From Thermophilibacter provencensis (GTDB taxonomy: Bacteria; Actinomycetota; Coriobacteriia; Coriobacteriales; Atopobiaceae), in the NCBI RefSeq assembly GCF_900128445.1, contig NZ_LT671417.1:1869031-1933030 (forward strand): DNA of 64,000 nt, in the 5' to 3' direction. The translations under genes and the position numbers were made by a program. Shown here one piece after another: positions 28,271-38,300 of the stretch (positions are counted from its first letter, which is position 1; each line of letters opens with the position of its first letter). A model generated the notes under the pieces. That model had not been told where the DNA came from and searched no databases. It saw only the letters and a program-made list of their open reading frames with translations.

Positions 28271-29500
28271 ATGCTCGCGCGGCTGCGCCGCAACTTCATC
28301 GCCGTCGCGATGTCGATTGCCGGCGCCGTCCTCCTCGCCTCGCTCGGGTCCTCGTTCTTCTCGTCCTACACGACGCAGCAGGCGCTGACCTACGACCTGC
28401 TCACGCGCGCGCTCTCCGCCGAGAGCTGGGCCGCCGCCAGCATCGGCGACGGCGACGGGAAGGGCGCGGACGTCATGCTCGCCGTCGCGGTTGACGTGGG
28501 GTTCGACGGCACGGTCAGCCTGAGCAGCGCCACCCCCCTCACGATCTCGGACCCCACGCTCGAGGAGCTCCTCTCCGAGGCGCTCTCGAGCAAGTCGTCG
28601 TCCGGGAAGAACTCCTCCTATCACGTCGCCTGGATGCGGGCCTCGACGCCCAGCGGCTGGCGCGTGGCGCTCGCCGACACCTACTCGAGGGACGCCGCCC
28701 TGCGCGCGCAGGCGACGATGGACGTCACCATCTTCCTCGTGGCCATGGCGGCGCTCCTGCTCCTCGTGAGGCGCCTCGCACGATGGATCTTGCGCCCCGT
28801 CGAGGAGGCGTGGGACCAGCAGAGGCGCTTCGTCTCCGACGCCTCGCACGAGCTCAAGACGCCGCTCGCCGTGATCCTCGCCAACGCGCAGATCCTCGAG
28901 GCGGTCGAGGGCGTGCCCGAGGACGCCCGACGCTGGGCGAGAAGCACGGCGGAGGAGGCCAAGCACATGAAGGGCCTCGTCGAGGACCTGCTCACGCTCG
29001 CGCGCGCCGACGAGCAGCGGGCCTCCGGGGAGCGCGCCTCCACCGAGCGCGTGGACCTCAGCGCGCTCGTCGACGGCTGCGCGCTCGAGTTCGACGCCGT
29101 CGCCTTCGAGCGGGGCTGCTCGATCGAGAGCTCCATCGAGCCGGGACTCTCCGTCGCCGGGGATTCCTCGCAGGTCGGAAGGCTCGTGCGAACGCTGCTC
29201 GACAACGCGACGAAGTACGCCGCGCGCGGCACCGAGGTGCGCGTCTCGCTCGCCCGCGAGGGGCGGCGCTGCCGACTCGCGGTCACCAACCTCGGCGACG
29301 TCATCGCGCCGGAGGACCTCGAGCACCTCTTCGAGCGCTTCTACCGCACCGACCGCGCGCGCGAGCGCCAGCCGCAGGGGGGCTTCGGGCTCGGCCTCGC
29401 GATCGCGCGCAGCATCGCCGAGGCGCACGGCGGCACGATAGGCGCCACCTCGAGCGCGGAGGCGGGGACGACCTTCACCGTCCTTCTCCCCCTCGCCTGA
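28271..29500 (+). CDS. Sensor histidine kinase
   Basis: Partner kinase of the preceding regulator. The 409-residue protein has two membrane helices (about residues 8-30 and 155-172, VTIFLVAMAALLLLVRRL) around an outside domain of about 120 residues with no recognisable fold. The H-box is FVSDASHELKTPLAVI, the N-box LLDNATKYAA, and the ATP lid GGFGLGLAIARSIAEAHGG. The F-box region reads EHLFERFYRTDRAR. No HAMP is evident; the second helix runs almost directly into the dimerisation helix. I chose the ATG at 28271, 16 bases after the regulator stop; no clear ribosome binding site precedes it. The stop codon lies inside the long palindrome at 29495-29584. Its signal is unknown. Confidence 0.92.
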   Translation: MLARLRRNFIAVAMSIAGAVLLASLGSSFFSSYTTQQALTYDLLTRALSAESWAAASIGDGDGKGADVMLAVAVDVGFDGTVSLSSATPLTISDPTLEELLSEALSSKSSSGKNSSYHVAWMRASTPSGWRVALADTYSRDAALRAQATMDVTIFLVAMAALLLLVRRLARWILRPVEEAWDQQRRFVSDASHELKTPLAVILANAQILEAVEGVPEDARRWARSTAEEAKHMKGLVEDLLTLARADEQRASGERASTERVDLSALVDGCALEFDAVAFERGCSIESSIEPGLSVAGDSSQVGRLVRTLLDNATKYAARGTEVRVSLAREGRRCRLAVTNLGDVIAPEDLEHLFERFYRTDRARERQPQGGFGLGLAIARSIAEAHGGTIGATSSAEAGTTFTVLLPLA

Positions 29501-29584
29501 CGGGGGCTGACAAAGGTGACAGGGTCAACTGTCATGAACTTTCATGACAGTTGACCCTGTCACCTTTGTCAGCCCCCGTCAGGC
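29495..29584. repeat. Perfect 44-bp inverted repeat between converging genes
   Basis: Arms at 29495-29538 and 29541-29584 are perfect inverted copies with only two bases (CT) between them. The element includes the last codons of the histidine kinase and ends 11 bases before the dinB stop. It could act as a bidirectional terminator and would form a very stable cruciform or hairpin. The inner part (TGACAGGGTCAACTGTCATG) is reminiscent of REP-type palindromes. Confidence 0.85.
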
Positions 29585-29594
29585 CCCGCCGCCG

Positions 29595-30866
29595 TCAGAA
29601 GTCCGACTTGTTCATCGGTGCCGTGTCCGAGGTCCTCTGCCTGAAGCGCAGGTCGCGCCCATAGCCGACCGCGGAGTCTCCGAAGCGGTCTCGGACGGCG
29701 TCCGTCACGCGGCCGAGCGCCGAGAGGTCTCGCGCCGCGCCGGCCGCCCCCTCGCCCGGCTCGTCGAAGAGCGAGAGCTGCCGCTCGGCCCTCGACCCGT
29801 CGAACCCCGAGACGCCCACCCCCACGAGCCGAGCCGGCATCCCCTGCGCCCACACCTCGTCGAGCAGCGCCGCGGCCGCCCTGCCGAAGACGCGCTCGTC
29901 ATCGGTCGGCGCCGGGAGCGAGCGCTGGGCGGTGTGCCCGTGCCCGACGTCGTACTTCAGCTTGAGCGTCACCGTCCGCCCCTTGAGGCCCTTGCGGCGA
30001 AGCCGGCGACCCACGACGGCGGCGACGTGCAGTATCGCCGCCTCGATCTCCTCGCGGTCAGTCAGGTCGGAAGAGAAGGTGCGCTCGTTGGACACCGACT
30101 TGACGTCATCGGGGGCGGCGGCCTCGGCGACGCGGCTGCGCTCGCGCCCGGCCGCGCGCACCGCCATCCTGGGCCCGAGGATGCCGAACTCCCGCTCGAG
30201 AGCGCGCGCGTCGGCGCGCGAGAGCTCCCCGAGCGTTCTGATGCCCATGCGGCGCAGGCGCCCCTCGGTCGCGGGCCCGACGCCGCTCATGGCGCCCACC
30301 GGCAGCGGGGCGAGAAACGCCCGCTCGGTGCCGGGCGGGACCACGGTGAGGCCGCGCGGCTTCTCGCGCTCGGAGGCGATCTTGGCGACGGTCTTGTTGG
30401 CGCCAAGCCCAATGGAGCAGGTGACGCCGAGCTCGGCCACCCTCGTCTGGACGCGGCGGCAGATCGCGACGGGGCTCTCCCGCGAGAAGCGCCCCGGGGT
30501 GACGTCGAAGAACGCCTCGTCGATGGAGACCTGCTCGACGAGGGGCGTCTCCTCCCCAAGGATCCCCATCACGCGCGAGCTCATCTCGCGGTAGCGGTCA
30601 AAGCGCCCCTGCGTCCAGATCGCGTCGGGGCACAGGCGGCGCGCGGTCGCCGAGGGCATGGCCGAGTGCACGCCGAAGCGCCGCGCCTCGTACGACGCCG
30701 TGGAGACCACGCCGCGGCGGTCCGCCGAGCCGCCCACGATGACGGGCCTCCCCCGCCACTCCGGATGGTCGAGCTGCTCGACCGACGCGAAGAAGGCGTC
30801 GAGGTCGAGCAGGCCCACGGCAGGGCCCTCCCATTCGAGGGACACGATGTTCGCAGCTCCGTCCAT
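29595..30866 (-). CDS. dinB: DNA polymerase IV (Y family)
   Basis: Error-prone translesion polymerase. The 423-residue protein has the catalytic acidic residues in LLDLDAFFASVEQLDHPEWR and VSIDEAFFDV, plus VVSTASYEARRFGVHSAMPS. Thumb-region helix-hairpin-helix pieces follow (MSGVGPATEGRLRRMGI), and a beta-clamp-binding motif RQLSLF lies near residue 367. It ends next to the 44-bp palindrome. A TATAAT box lies only 6 bases before the ATG, so the mRNA may be leaderless. I see no LexA-type box in the upstream 70 bases. The first 15 residues before the conserved LDLDAFFASVE are ordinary in length. Confidence 0.95.
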   Translation of the reverse strand: MDGAANIVSLEWEGPAVGLLDLDAFFASVEQLDHPEWRGRPVIVGGSADRRGVVSTASYEARRFGVHSAMPSATARRLCPDAIWTQGRFDRYREMSSRVMGILGEETPLVEQVSIDEAFFDVTPGRFSRESPVAICRRVQTRVAELGVTCSIGLGANKTVAKIASEREKPRGLTVVPPGTERAFLAPLPVGAMSGVGPATEGRLRRMGIRTLGELSRADARALEREFGILGPRMAVRAAGRERSRVAEAAAPDDVKSVSNERTFSSDLTDREEIEAAILHVAAVVGRRLRRKGLKGRTVTLKLKYDVGHGHTAQRSLPAPTDDERVFGRAAAALLDEVWAQGMPARLVGVGVSGFDGSRAERQLSLFDEPGEGAAGAARDLSALGRVTDAVRDRFGDSAVGYGRDLRFRQRTSDTAPMNKSDF

Positions 30867-30872
30867 GGGTCG

Positions 30873-30878
30873 ATTATA
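30873..30878 (-). promoter_or_regulatory. TATAAT box of dinB, leaderless arrangement
   Basis: A perfect TATAAT on the minus strand ends 6 bases before the dinB ATG (CGACCC between). Transcription would begin at or beside the A of the ATG. No matching -35 hexamer is visible in the GC-rich upstream sequence, and there is no ribosome binding site. Confidence 0.5.
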
Positions 30879-30937
30879 TGCCCGCGCCCGGACGGACCCG
30901 CGCGCGGGCCGGCGGCCGCCGAGCGGCGGGCGCGGGC

Positions 30938-31288
30938 CTAGACGAGGTCGAGGCGAGGGGCGTCGCCCCAGAGGGTCTCGAGGCGGTAGAAGTCGCGCGA
31001 CTCGGGGCGGAAGACGTGGACGACGACCGAGCCGTAGTCGACGAGCACCCAGGAGAGCGCCTCCCTCCCCTCGCAGGAAAGGGGCGAGACGCCGCAGTTC
31101 TTGGAGACGCGCTCGCGAACCTCGTCGACGATGGCGTCGACCTGACGGGCGTTGGCGCCGGTGCAGATGACGAAGTAGTCGCAGACGTCGGTGAGCGACG
31201 TGAGGTCGAGGCAGACGAGGTCGTCCGCCTTCTTGTCGTCTGCCGCCCGCGCGGCAACGCGGGCGATCTCAAGCGGGGTGAGGGGCAT
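30938..31288 (-). CDS. rsfS: Ribosome silencing factor RsfS
   Basis: Binds L14 and blocks subunit joining when nutrients are low. The 116-residue protein shows the family core: ADDLVCLDLTSLTDVCDYFV, ICTGANARQVDAIVDEV, and LSWVLVDYGSVVVHVFRPES followed by RDFYRLETLWGDAP. AAGGAG lies 6 bases before the ATG. It follows yqeK by 10 bases; nadD-yqeK-rsfS is a conserved run in Gram-positive bacteria. Confidence 0.95.
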   Translation of the reverse strand: MPLTPLEIARVAARAADDKKADDLVCLDLTSLTDVCDYFVICTGANARQVDAIVDEVRERVSKNCGVSPLSCEGREALSWVLVDYGSVVVHVFRPESRDFYRLETLWGDAPRLDLV

Positions 31289-31298
31289 GTTCTTCTCC

Positions 31299-31940
31299 TT
31301 ACGGGCGGGCCTCGGCGCGGCGCGCGGCGAGGGCGTTGTAGACTTCGATGGTGCCGGGATAGAGGTAGCGCCCTCCTTCGAGGACGTAGACGATGCCGCC
31401 GACGAAGCACTCCCAGAAGAGGTCGTCGAGCGACGCCACGCCCACGAGCGAGCGGCTCCGCTCGATGCCGGGCGTGTCGGGACGGAGCGGCTCGATCCCA
31501 TCCGCGACGAACAGCACCTCGTCGAGCGGCCCCATGTCGACTGCGGCGGAGGTGTGGACGGAGATGGCGTGCCACACCTCGGGCGGCAGCTCGGGGTATC
31601 GCTCCGGCAGCGTCCGGGCGGCGATCGCGCCGTGGAGCAGCGGAAGGACGAGCTCGAGGTCGACCCCGAAGTCAAGCCCGAGCCCGCGCGCCTCCTCGAG
31701 CTGCTCGGAGGCGGAGGACGCCTTGGACCAGTCGTGGAGCAGCCCCGCGGCGTATGCGAGGAAGGGGCTCGCCCCGTAGTCCGCCGCGAGCCGCTCGGCG
31801 GTGCGGGCGACCGAGAGCGAGTGCGCGAGGCGTCGCGGCTTCCGCGCGAGGTGCTCGGTCACGTCGGCCTCGATCCTCCCGAGGAGCGCCCGCTCCTCGG
31901 GCGCGTACGCGGCGGACTCGGCGCGCCCAGCCCGGACCAC
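31299..31940 (-). CDS. yqeK: YqeK-type HD hydrolase (probable Ap4A hydrolase)
   Basis: HD-domain protein of the family shown in other bacteria to cleave diadenosine tetraphosphate to ADP. The 213-residue protein has RRLAHSLSVARTAERLAADY with the first His, AAGLLHDWSKASSASEQ with His-Asp, then LLHGAIAARTL and HAISVHTSAAVDMGPLDEVL, all family features. The C-terminal part from residue 165 is less conserved. The GTG start overlaps the nadD stop by one base, with GGAGGTGG about 7 bases upstream. It is part of the nadD-yqeK-rsfS run. Confidence 0.9.
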   Translation of the reverse strand: MVRAGRAESAAYAPEERALLGRIEADVTEHLARKPRRLAHSLSVARTAERLAADYGASPFLAYAAGLLHDWSKASSASEQLEEARGLGLDFGVDLELVLPLLHGAIAARTLPERYPELPPEVWHAISVHTSAAVDMGPLDEVLFVADGIEPLRPDTPGIERSRSLVGVASLDDLFWECFVGGIVYVLEGGRYLYPGTIEVYNALAARRAEARP

Positions 31941-32647
31941 TAGGAGACCACCTCCCCGGTCTGGCCGTACCTGCCCCTGCTGGCGCCATAGAGGCCGTGC
32001 TTGTGGAGGTAGCCCGTGACCTGGTCGGGAGTGAGGTAGCGCAGGCTCTGCCCGGCGCGCACGCGCTCGCGCAGGTAGCTCGATGAGATGGCGAGCGCGG
32101 GGACGGAGAGGTACGTAACGTCGAAGTCGAGCCCCGATGCCGCGATGACGTCCCAGGCGCGGTCGAGGTCGTAGCCCGGGCGCGTCGCGCCCACGAGGTG
32201 AGCGAGCCGAGCGATGTCGGCGGCGTCGCGCCAGGTGACGATCTCGGTGATGGCGTCGGCGCCCGTGATGAAATAGAACTCGACGTTTGGGGGGTAGAGC
32301 CCGCGGAGCAGCCGCAGCGTGTCGGCCGTGTAGGTGACCCCGTCGCGGTCTATCTCGAAGCGCGAGGCGACGAAGTGGGGGTTGTCGGCCGTCGCGAGCA
32401 GCGTCATGGCGAAGCGCTCCTCGCCCGAGGTGACGTCCTGGTCGAGCTTGAAGGCCGGGCGGCCGGCCGGCATGAACACCACGAGGTCGAGCCCGAGGTC
32501 GTCGAATGCCTGCTCTGCAGCGACGAGGTGGCCGTGGTGGATGGGGTCGAAGGTCCCGCCCATGATGCCGAGGCGGTAGGAGCGCCCCTCGTCCGCCCCG
32601 AGGACGGGCAGGTCGGCGGCGCGCAGCGCGGAGACGTCGACGCTCAT
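31940..32647 (-). CDS. nadD: Nicotinate-nucleotide adenylyltransferase
   Basis: Joins nicotinate mononucleotide and ATP in NAD synthesis. The 235-residue protein has the nucleotidyltransferase motif GIMGGTFDPIHHGHLVAAEQ near residue 28, then EFYFITGADAITEIVTW and the C-terminal ISSSYLRERVRAGQSLRYL. About 25 residues precede the first motif, which is longer than usual. The ATG overlaps the proA stop (ATGA). It sits in the obg-proB-proA-nadD-yqeK-rsfS cluster, a common Gram-positive arrangement. Confidence 0.96.
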   Translation of the reverse strand: MSVDVSALRAADLPVLGADEGRSYRLGIMGGTFDPIHHGHLVAAEQAFDDLGLDLVVFMPAGRPAFKLDQDVTSGEERFAMTLLATADNPHFVASRFEIDRDGVTYTADTLRLLRGLYPPNVEFYFITGADAITEIVTWRDAADIARLAHLVGATRPGYDLDRAWDVIAASGLDFDVTYLSVPALAISSSYLRERVRAGQSLRYLTPDQVTGYLHKHGLYGASRGRYGQTGEVVS

Positions 32648-33903
32648 CGCACCTGCCCGTCCCCGCGCGCGAGGTACTTCGTCGTCGTGAGCGCCGCGGC
32701 GCCCATGGGGCCGCGCGCGTGGAGCTTCTGGGTCGAGATCCCGATCTCGCCGCCGAGCCCGAAGACCCCTCCGTCGGTGAAGCGCGTCGACGCGTTGGCG
32801 TAGACGGCGGCGGCGTCGACCCCCGCGAGGAACGCCTCGCAGGCGGCGTAGGACTCGCTCACGATGGCCTCGGAATGCCCGGTCCCGTAGCGATTGACGT
32901 GCTCGATGGCCTCCTCGACGCCCTCGACGCAGCGGACGGACATCTTGAGGTCAAGGTACTCGGTCCCCCAGTCCTCCTCGGCTGCGGCACCCATCTCGAC
33001 GCCGCACGACGCGGCGGCGGCGCGGGCCCCGTCGTCGCCCACGAGCTCGACCCCCCGCTCGGAGAGGGCGAGAAGGACGGGCGGCAGGAGGCGTCCCGCG
33101 GCGCACGAGTCGACGAGGAGGGACTCCGCGGCGTTGCAGACGCCGGGGCGAGAGCACTTGGCGTTCGTGACGATCCGCACGGCCTTCTCGACGTCGGCCT
33201 CGCGGTGGAGGTAGATGTGGCAGTTGCCGGTGCCCGTCTCGATGACGGGGACGGTCGCGCGCTCCACGCAGCGGCGGATCAGCGCCGCGCCGCCCCGTGG
33301 TATGAGGGCGTCGACCAGGTCGTTTGCGCGAATGAGCTCGTCGGTCTCCGTGTGGGCGGCGTTGTCGGAGACGTACTGCAGGGCGTCCGCGGGCAGCCCC
33401 GCCTCTACGAGCGCGTCGCGGCACGCGGCGGCGATCGCCTCGCAGGACTCGCGGGCCGCGGAGCCGCCCTTCAGGACGCAGGCGTTCCCGGAGCGCACGC
33501 AGAGCGCGAAGGCGTCGGCCGTGACGTTGGGCCGCGCCTCGTAGACGATGGCGACGACGCCGAGCGGGACGCTGACCTGCTCGATGCGGACGCCGCAGTC
33601 AAGCGTGCGGCCGCCGACGACGCGGCCGAGGGGGTCGTCCTGCCGCGCGATGTCCTCGAGGGCGGAGGCGATGGAGCGCAGGCGCCCGTCGTCGAGCAGC
33701 AGGCGGTCCTGGAGGGGCGCCGGCATGCCGGCCTCCCTTCCCCGCGCGAGGTCGCGCTCGTTCGCCGAGCAGATGTCGGCAGAGCGCTCGAGGATGAGCC
33801 GCGCGGCGGCGCGTATGGCGCCCGAGCGCGCGCTCGCGCTCGCCCGGCCGAGCCGTATGGACGCCTCGCGCGCGAGCGAGGCCTTGGTGCGAGCCTCTGA
33901 CAT
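32644..33903 (-). CDS. proA: Gamma-glutamyl phosphate reductase
   Basis: Second step of proline synthesis, reducing glutamyl 5-phosphate with NADPH. The 419-residue protein is full length. It shows [40 protein letters not shown], the substrate region [20 protein letters not shown] and the catalytic Cys in [18 protein letters not shown] lies before the ATG. It follows proB after 73 bases containing a hairpin and a TATAAT box, so it may also have its own promoter. nadD overlaps its stop. Confidence 0.97.
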   Translation of the reverse strand: MSEARTKASLAREASIRLGRASASARSGAIRAAARLILERSADICSANERDLARGREAGMPAPLQDRLLLDDGRLRSIASALEDIARQDDPLGRVVGGRTLDCGVRIEQVSVPLGVVAIVYEARPNVTADAFALCVRSGNACVLKGGSAARESCEAIAAACRDALVEAGLPADALQYVSDNAAHTETDELIRANDLVDALIPRGGAALIRRCVERATVPVIETGTGNCHIYLHREADVEKAVRIVTNAKCSRPGVCNAAESLLVDSCAAGRLLPPVLLALSERGVELVGDDGARAAAASCGVEMGAAAEEDWGTEYLDLKMSVRCVEGVEEAIEHVNRYGTGHSEAIVSESYAACEAFLAGVDAAAVYANASTRFTDGGVFGLGGEIGISTQKLHARGPMGAAALTTTKYLARGDGQVR

Positions 33904-33932
33904 GGGCCGCTCCTTTCGCAGGGTTCCCCCAG

Positions 33933-33938
33933 ATTATA
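33933..33938 (-). promoter_or_regulatory. Candidate -10 box upstream of proA
   Basis: A perfect TATAAT on the minus strand lies about 30 bases upstream of the proA ATG. No good -35 is seen because the upstream stretch is a GC hairpin. It may drive proA-nadD-yqeK-rsfS separately from proB. Confidence 0.4.
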
Positions 33939-33948
33939 TAGCGTCCTG

Positions 33949-33970
33949 CGCCCCGCGGCCCCGCGGGGCG
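33949..33970 (-). terminator. GC hairpin after proB
   Basis: CGCCCCGCGG and CCGCGGGGCG form a perfect 10-bp stem with a 2-base loop, 6 bases past the proB stop. No T-run follows. It may weaken read-through into proA or protect the mRNA end. Confidence 0.4.
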
Positions 33971-33976
33971 GGCGCG

Positions 33977-35089
33977 CTAGAAGACGAGGAGGTCGTCGCG
34001 GTGGACGGCCGGCTGGGCGCGGTCCTCGCCGAGGAACCGCGCTATGACGTCCAGCTTGATGCCGCGGACGCGGGCCATGTCCTCGGACGAGTAGCGCGCG
34101 ACGCCGCGCCCGATGACGTCGCCCTCGGGCGAGCGGACGTTCACGACGTCTCCCGCGGCGTAGCCGCCCGTCGTCGAGACGACGCCGACGGGCAGGATGG
34201 ACGCGCCGTTCTCGAGGACGGCGCGGGCGGCCCCGTCGTCGAGGGTGATCGTGCCGCGCGGGACCTCCGCGAGGCCGATCCAGAGCTTCCTGCCTCCCTC
34301 GTGAGGGGAGCCCGCGGGCGCCTCGAAGCGCGTGCCGACGGCCTCTCCGGAGACGATCTGCTCGAGCACGCGGTCACGCCGGCCGCGGCAGACGACCATG
34401 GGGATGCCCGCGGCGAGCATCGCGCGGGCGGCTCGGAGCTTGGAGGCCATCCCGCCCGTCCCGAACGTGGTCCCCGCCCCGCCCGCGACGGACATGAGCT
34501 CGTGGGTGACCTCGCTCACGCGGCCGATCAGCTCCGCGCCGGGGTCGTCCTGGGGGTTGGCGGTGTAGAGGCCCTCGACGTCCGAGCAGATGACGTAGAG
34601 GTCGGCGCCCACGAGCGCGGCGACCAGCGCGCCGAGCATGTCGTTGTCGCCGAAGGCGAACTCGGCGGTCGAGACCGTGTCGTTCTCGTTGACGACGGGG
34701 ACGGCGCCGAGCTCGAGCAGGCGCCCGAGCGTGCTCCTCGCGTTGAGGAAGCCGTCCCGGTCCATGACGTCGCGACGGGTGAGGAGGACCTGGCCGCAGG
34801 GGATGCCCCGCTCCGCGAGGACGTCGGCGTACGCCTGCGTGAGGTTCGCCTGCCCGGCGGCGGCGCACGCCTGCAGCGTGGCGATGTCGCCCGGGCGATC
34901 GGCGAAGCCCAGGACGTCACGGCCGGCGGCCGCGGCGCCCGAGGACACGACGACGACCCGCGTCCCTCGCGCGACGAGCGCGGCGACCTGGTCGCAGAGC
35001 GAGCGGATGAAGGCGCGGTCGAGCGCGCCGCCCCCGTCGACGAGGGTGGAGGACCCGACCTTGACGACCAGCAGCCTCGGGGCGCCCAT
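33977..35089 (-). CDS. proB: Glutamate 5-kinase
   Basis: First step of proline synthesis, normally feedback-inhibited by proline. The 370-residue protein has an amino acid kinase domain ([78 protein letters not shown]) and a C-terminal PUA domain from about residue 275 ([20 protein letters not shown]). Its ATG follows the obg stop directly (TAGATG). The pairing obg-proB-proA is common in Gram-positives. Confidence 0.97.
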   Translation of the reverse strand: MGAPRLLVVKVGSSTLVDGGGALDRAFIRSLCDQVAALVARGTRVVVVSSGAAAAGRDVLGFADRPGDIATLQACAAAGQANLTQAYADVLAERGIPCGQVLLTRRDVMDRDGFLNARSTLGRLLELGAVPVVNENDTVSTAEFAFGDNDMLGALVAALVGADLYVICSDVEGLYTANPQDDPGAELIGRVSEVTHELMSVAGGAGTTFGTGGMASKLRAARAMLAAGIPMVVCRGRRDRVLEQIVSGEAVGTRFEAPAGSPHEGGRKLWIGLAEVPRGTITLDDGAARAVLENGASILPVGVVSTTGGYAAGDVVNVRSPEGDVIGRGVARYSSEDMARVRGIKLDVIARFLGEDRAQPAVHRDDLLVF

Positions 35090-37057
<1,968 letters not shown>

Positions 37058-37069
37058 TCAGATACGAAA

Positions 37070-37378
37070 CTACGCGGGAATCTCGACGACCTGGAGCTTC
37101 GTCAGGTTCTGACGGTGGCCCTTGGTGCGGTGATAGCGCTTGCGCTTCTTGAGCTTGAAGACGAGGACCTTCTCGCCCTTGAACTGGTCGACGACCTCGG
37201 CGGTGACCTTCTTGCCCTGGAGGGAGGCGGGGTCGACGATGGTCGTGGAGCCGTCGTTCAGGAGAAGGACGTCAAGCTCGACCTTGTCGCCAGGCTGCGC
37301 GTCGAGCTTCTCGACGTCGATGACGTCGCCCTTGGCAACCTTATACTGCTTGCCACCAGTTGCTACGATTGCGTACAT
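37070..37378 (-). CDS. rplU: 50S ribosomal protein L21
   Basis: Large-subunit protein. The 102-residue protein opens YAIVATGGKQYKVAKGDVID and has the C-terminal signature KKRKRYHRTKGHRQNLTKL. It is the first gene of the rplU-rpmA unit, behind a strong promoter at 37421-37449 and a leader of about 40 bases. Confidence 0.98.
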   Translation of the reverse strand: MYAIVATGGKQYKVAKGDVIDVEKLDAQPGDKVELDVLLLNDGSTTIVDPASLQGKKVTAEVVDQFKGEKVLVFKLKKRKRYHRTKGHRQNLTKLQVVEIPA

Positions 37379-37420
37379 GTGCGAAACCCTTCATTGCTGG
37401 CGTGAATGCAACAGTTGCTC

Positions 37421-37449
37421 ATATTACTAGCAGCGCCCTCGCGCGTCAA
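37421..37449 (-). promoter_or_regulatory. Promoter of rplU-rpmA
   Basis: On the minus strand TTGACG (37444-37449, five of six) is followed after exactly 17 bases by TAATAT (37421-37426). It is the best consensus promoter seen in the window and lies about 43 bases upstream of the rplU ATG. Confidence 0.8.
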
Positions 37450-37562
37450 CGTGGAGTTGCCGTGACCTGCGGGTCCGTAAGGGAAAAGACGGCGCCCGAG
37501 CTCATGCGGGGACGATGCGGCCTTGCTCAGGATAGCGGCGCGTGCGGCTCGCTCGCAAAAAA

Positions 37563-38300
37563 CTAGAGAGGCTCCACAAGACGCCCATCTTCCTCGTGGC
37601 GCTGCGCGACCCTGCGGACGCGCACGGCATCGGGCATGCCGCGCCCGGTCTCGGCGAGCGCCGCGTCGACGAGGGCGCGCAGCCGGAGCGAGGCACGCTC
37701 GCCCGACCGCGTCTCAACGCGAAGTCGCACCGAGCCGCAGGGGGCGTCCACGGCCGAGACGCCCACGAGCGTCGAGGCGAGGTCGACGGTCTTCTCTCGC
37801 TCCCCTCGCAGATAGGTGAGGGTCCCGCGCGCGCGCAGGGACTCGACGGCGCGCTCGATCAGGGCAGCCCCGACAGGCGACGCGACGAGCTCGACCTCCC
37901 AGCTCGAGCGGTCAAGCCAGGCCTCGAGGGCGGGGTCGGCGCCGGGGACGTAGGCGGCGCGCGTCGGGGCGAGCGCCGGGGGCGTCGCCGCTCGCAGGAG
38001 GCCGAGCGCCTCCCGCGCGTCGACGCGCTCGGTGAGCCGGATGTCGTAGTACTCGCACGCCGAGCTCGCGCCGACGGGGAGGGCGCCCGAGAACTGGAGC
38101 CGCATGCGCCGGGCGAACCCGTTGCCGATCGAGAACGGCAGCCCGGCGCGCCTGACGCAGCGCTCCACGGTGGCGATCACCTCGAGATGGCCGAGGTAGG
38201 CGAGCCGCTCGTCCTTCTCGTACTCCACGCGCAGACGCGCGAGCTCGGCCTTGGTCGGAAGGTCCTGCGGCCGCCCCGAGAATGGCTGCTGCCTCGTCAT
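37563..38300 (-). CDS. Radical SAM-linked protein of the TIGR03936 / DUF2344 type
   Basis: The 245-residue protein matches the partner that follows or is fused to the TIGR03960 radical SAM protein. It has LRVEYEKDERLAYLGHLEVI with the family's typical Y/F-LGH, TVERCVRRAGLPFSIGNGFA, RMRLQFSGALPVGASSACEY and YDIRLTERVDAREAL. Its function is unknown; a role in tRNA or ribosomal RNA modification has been guessed from context only. The ATG overlaps the stop of the radical SAM gene (ATGA). The pair commonly sits near rplU-rpmA and rng; rng (RNase G) is absent here. The gap to rplU holds only the promoter above. Confidence 0.85.
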   Translation of the reverse strand: MTRQQPFSGRPQDLPTKAELARLRVEYEKDERLAYLGHLEVIATVERCVRRAGLPFSIGNGFARRMRLQFSGALPVGASSACEYYDIRLTERVDAREALGLLRAATPPALAPTRAAYVPGADPALEAWLDRSSWEVELVASPVGAALIERAVESLRARGTLTYLRGEREKTVDLASTLVGVSAVDAPCGSVRLRVETRSGERASLRLRALVDAALAETGRGMPDAVRVRRVAQRHEEDGRLVEPL

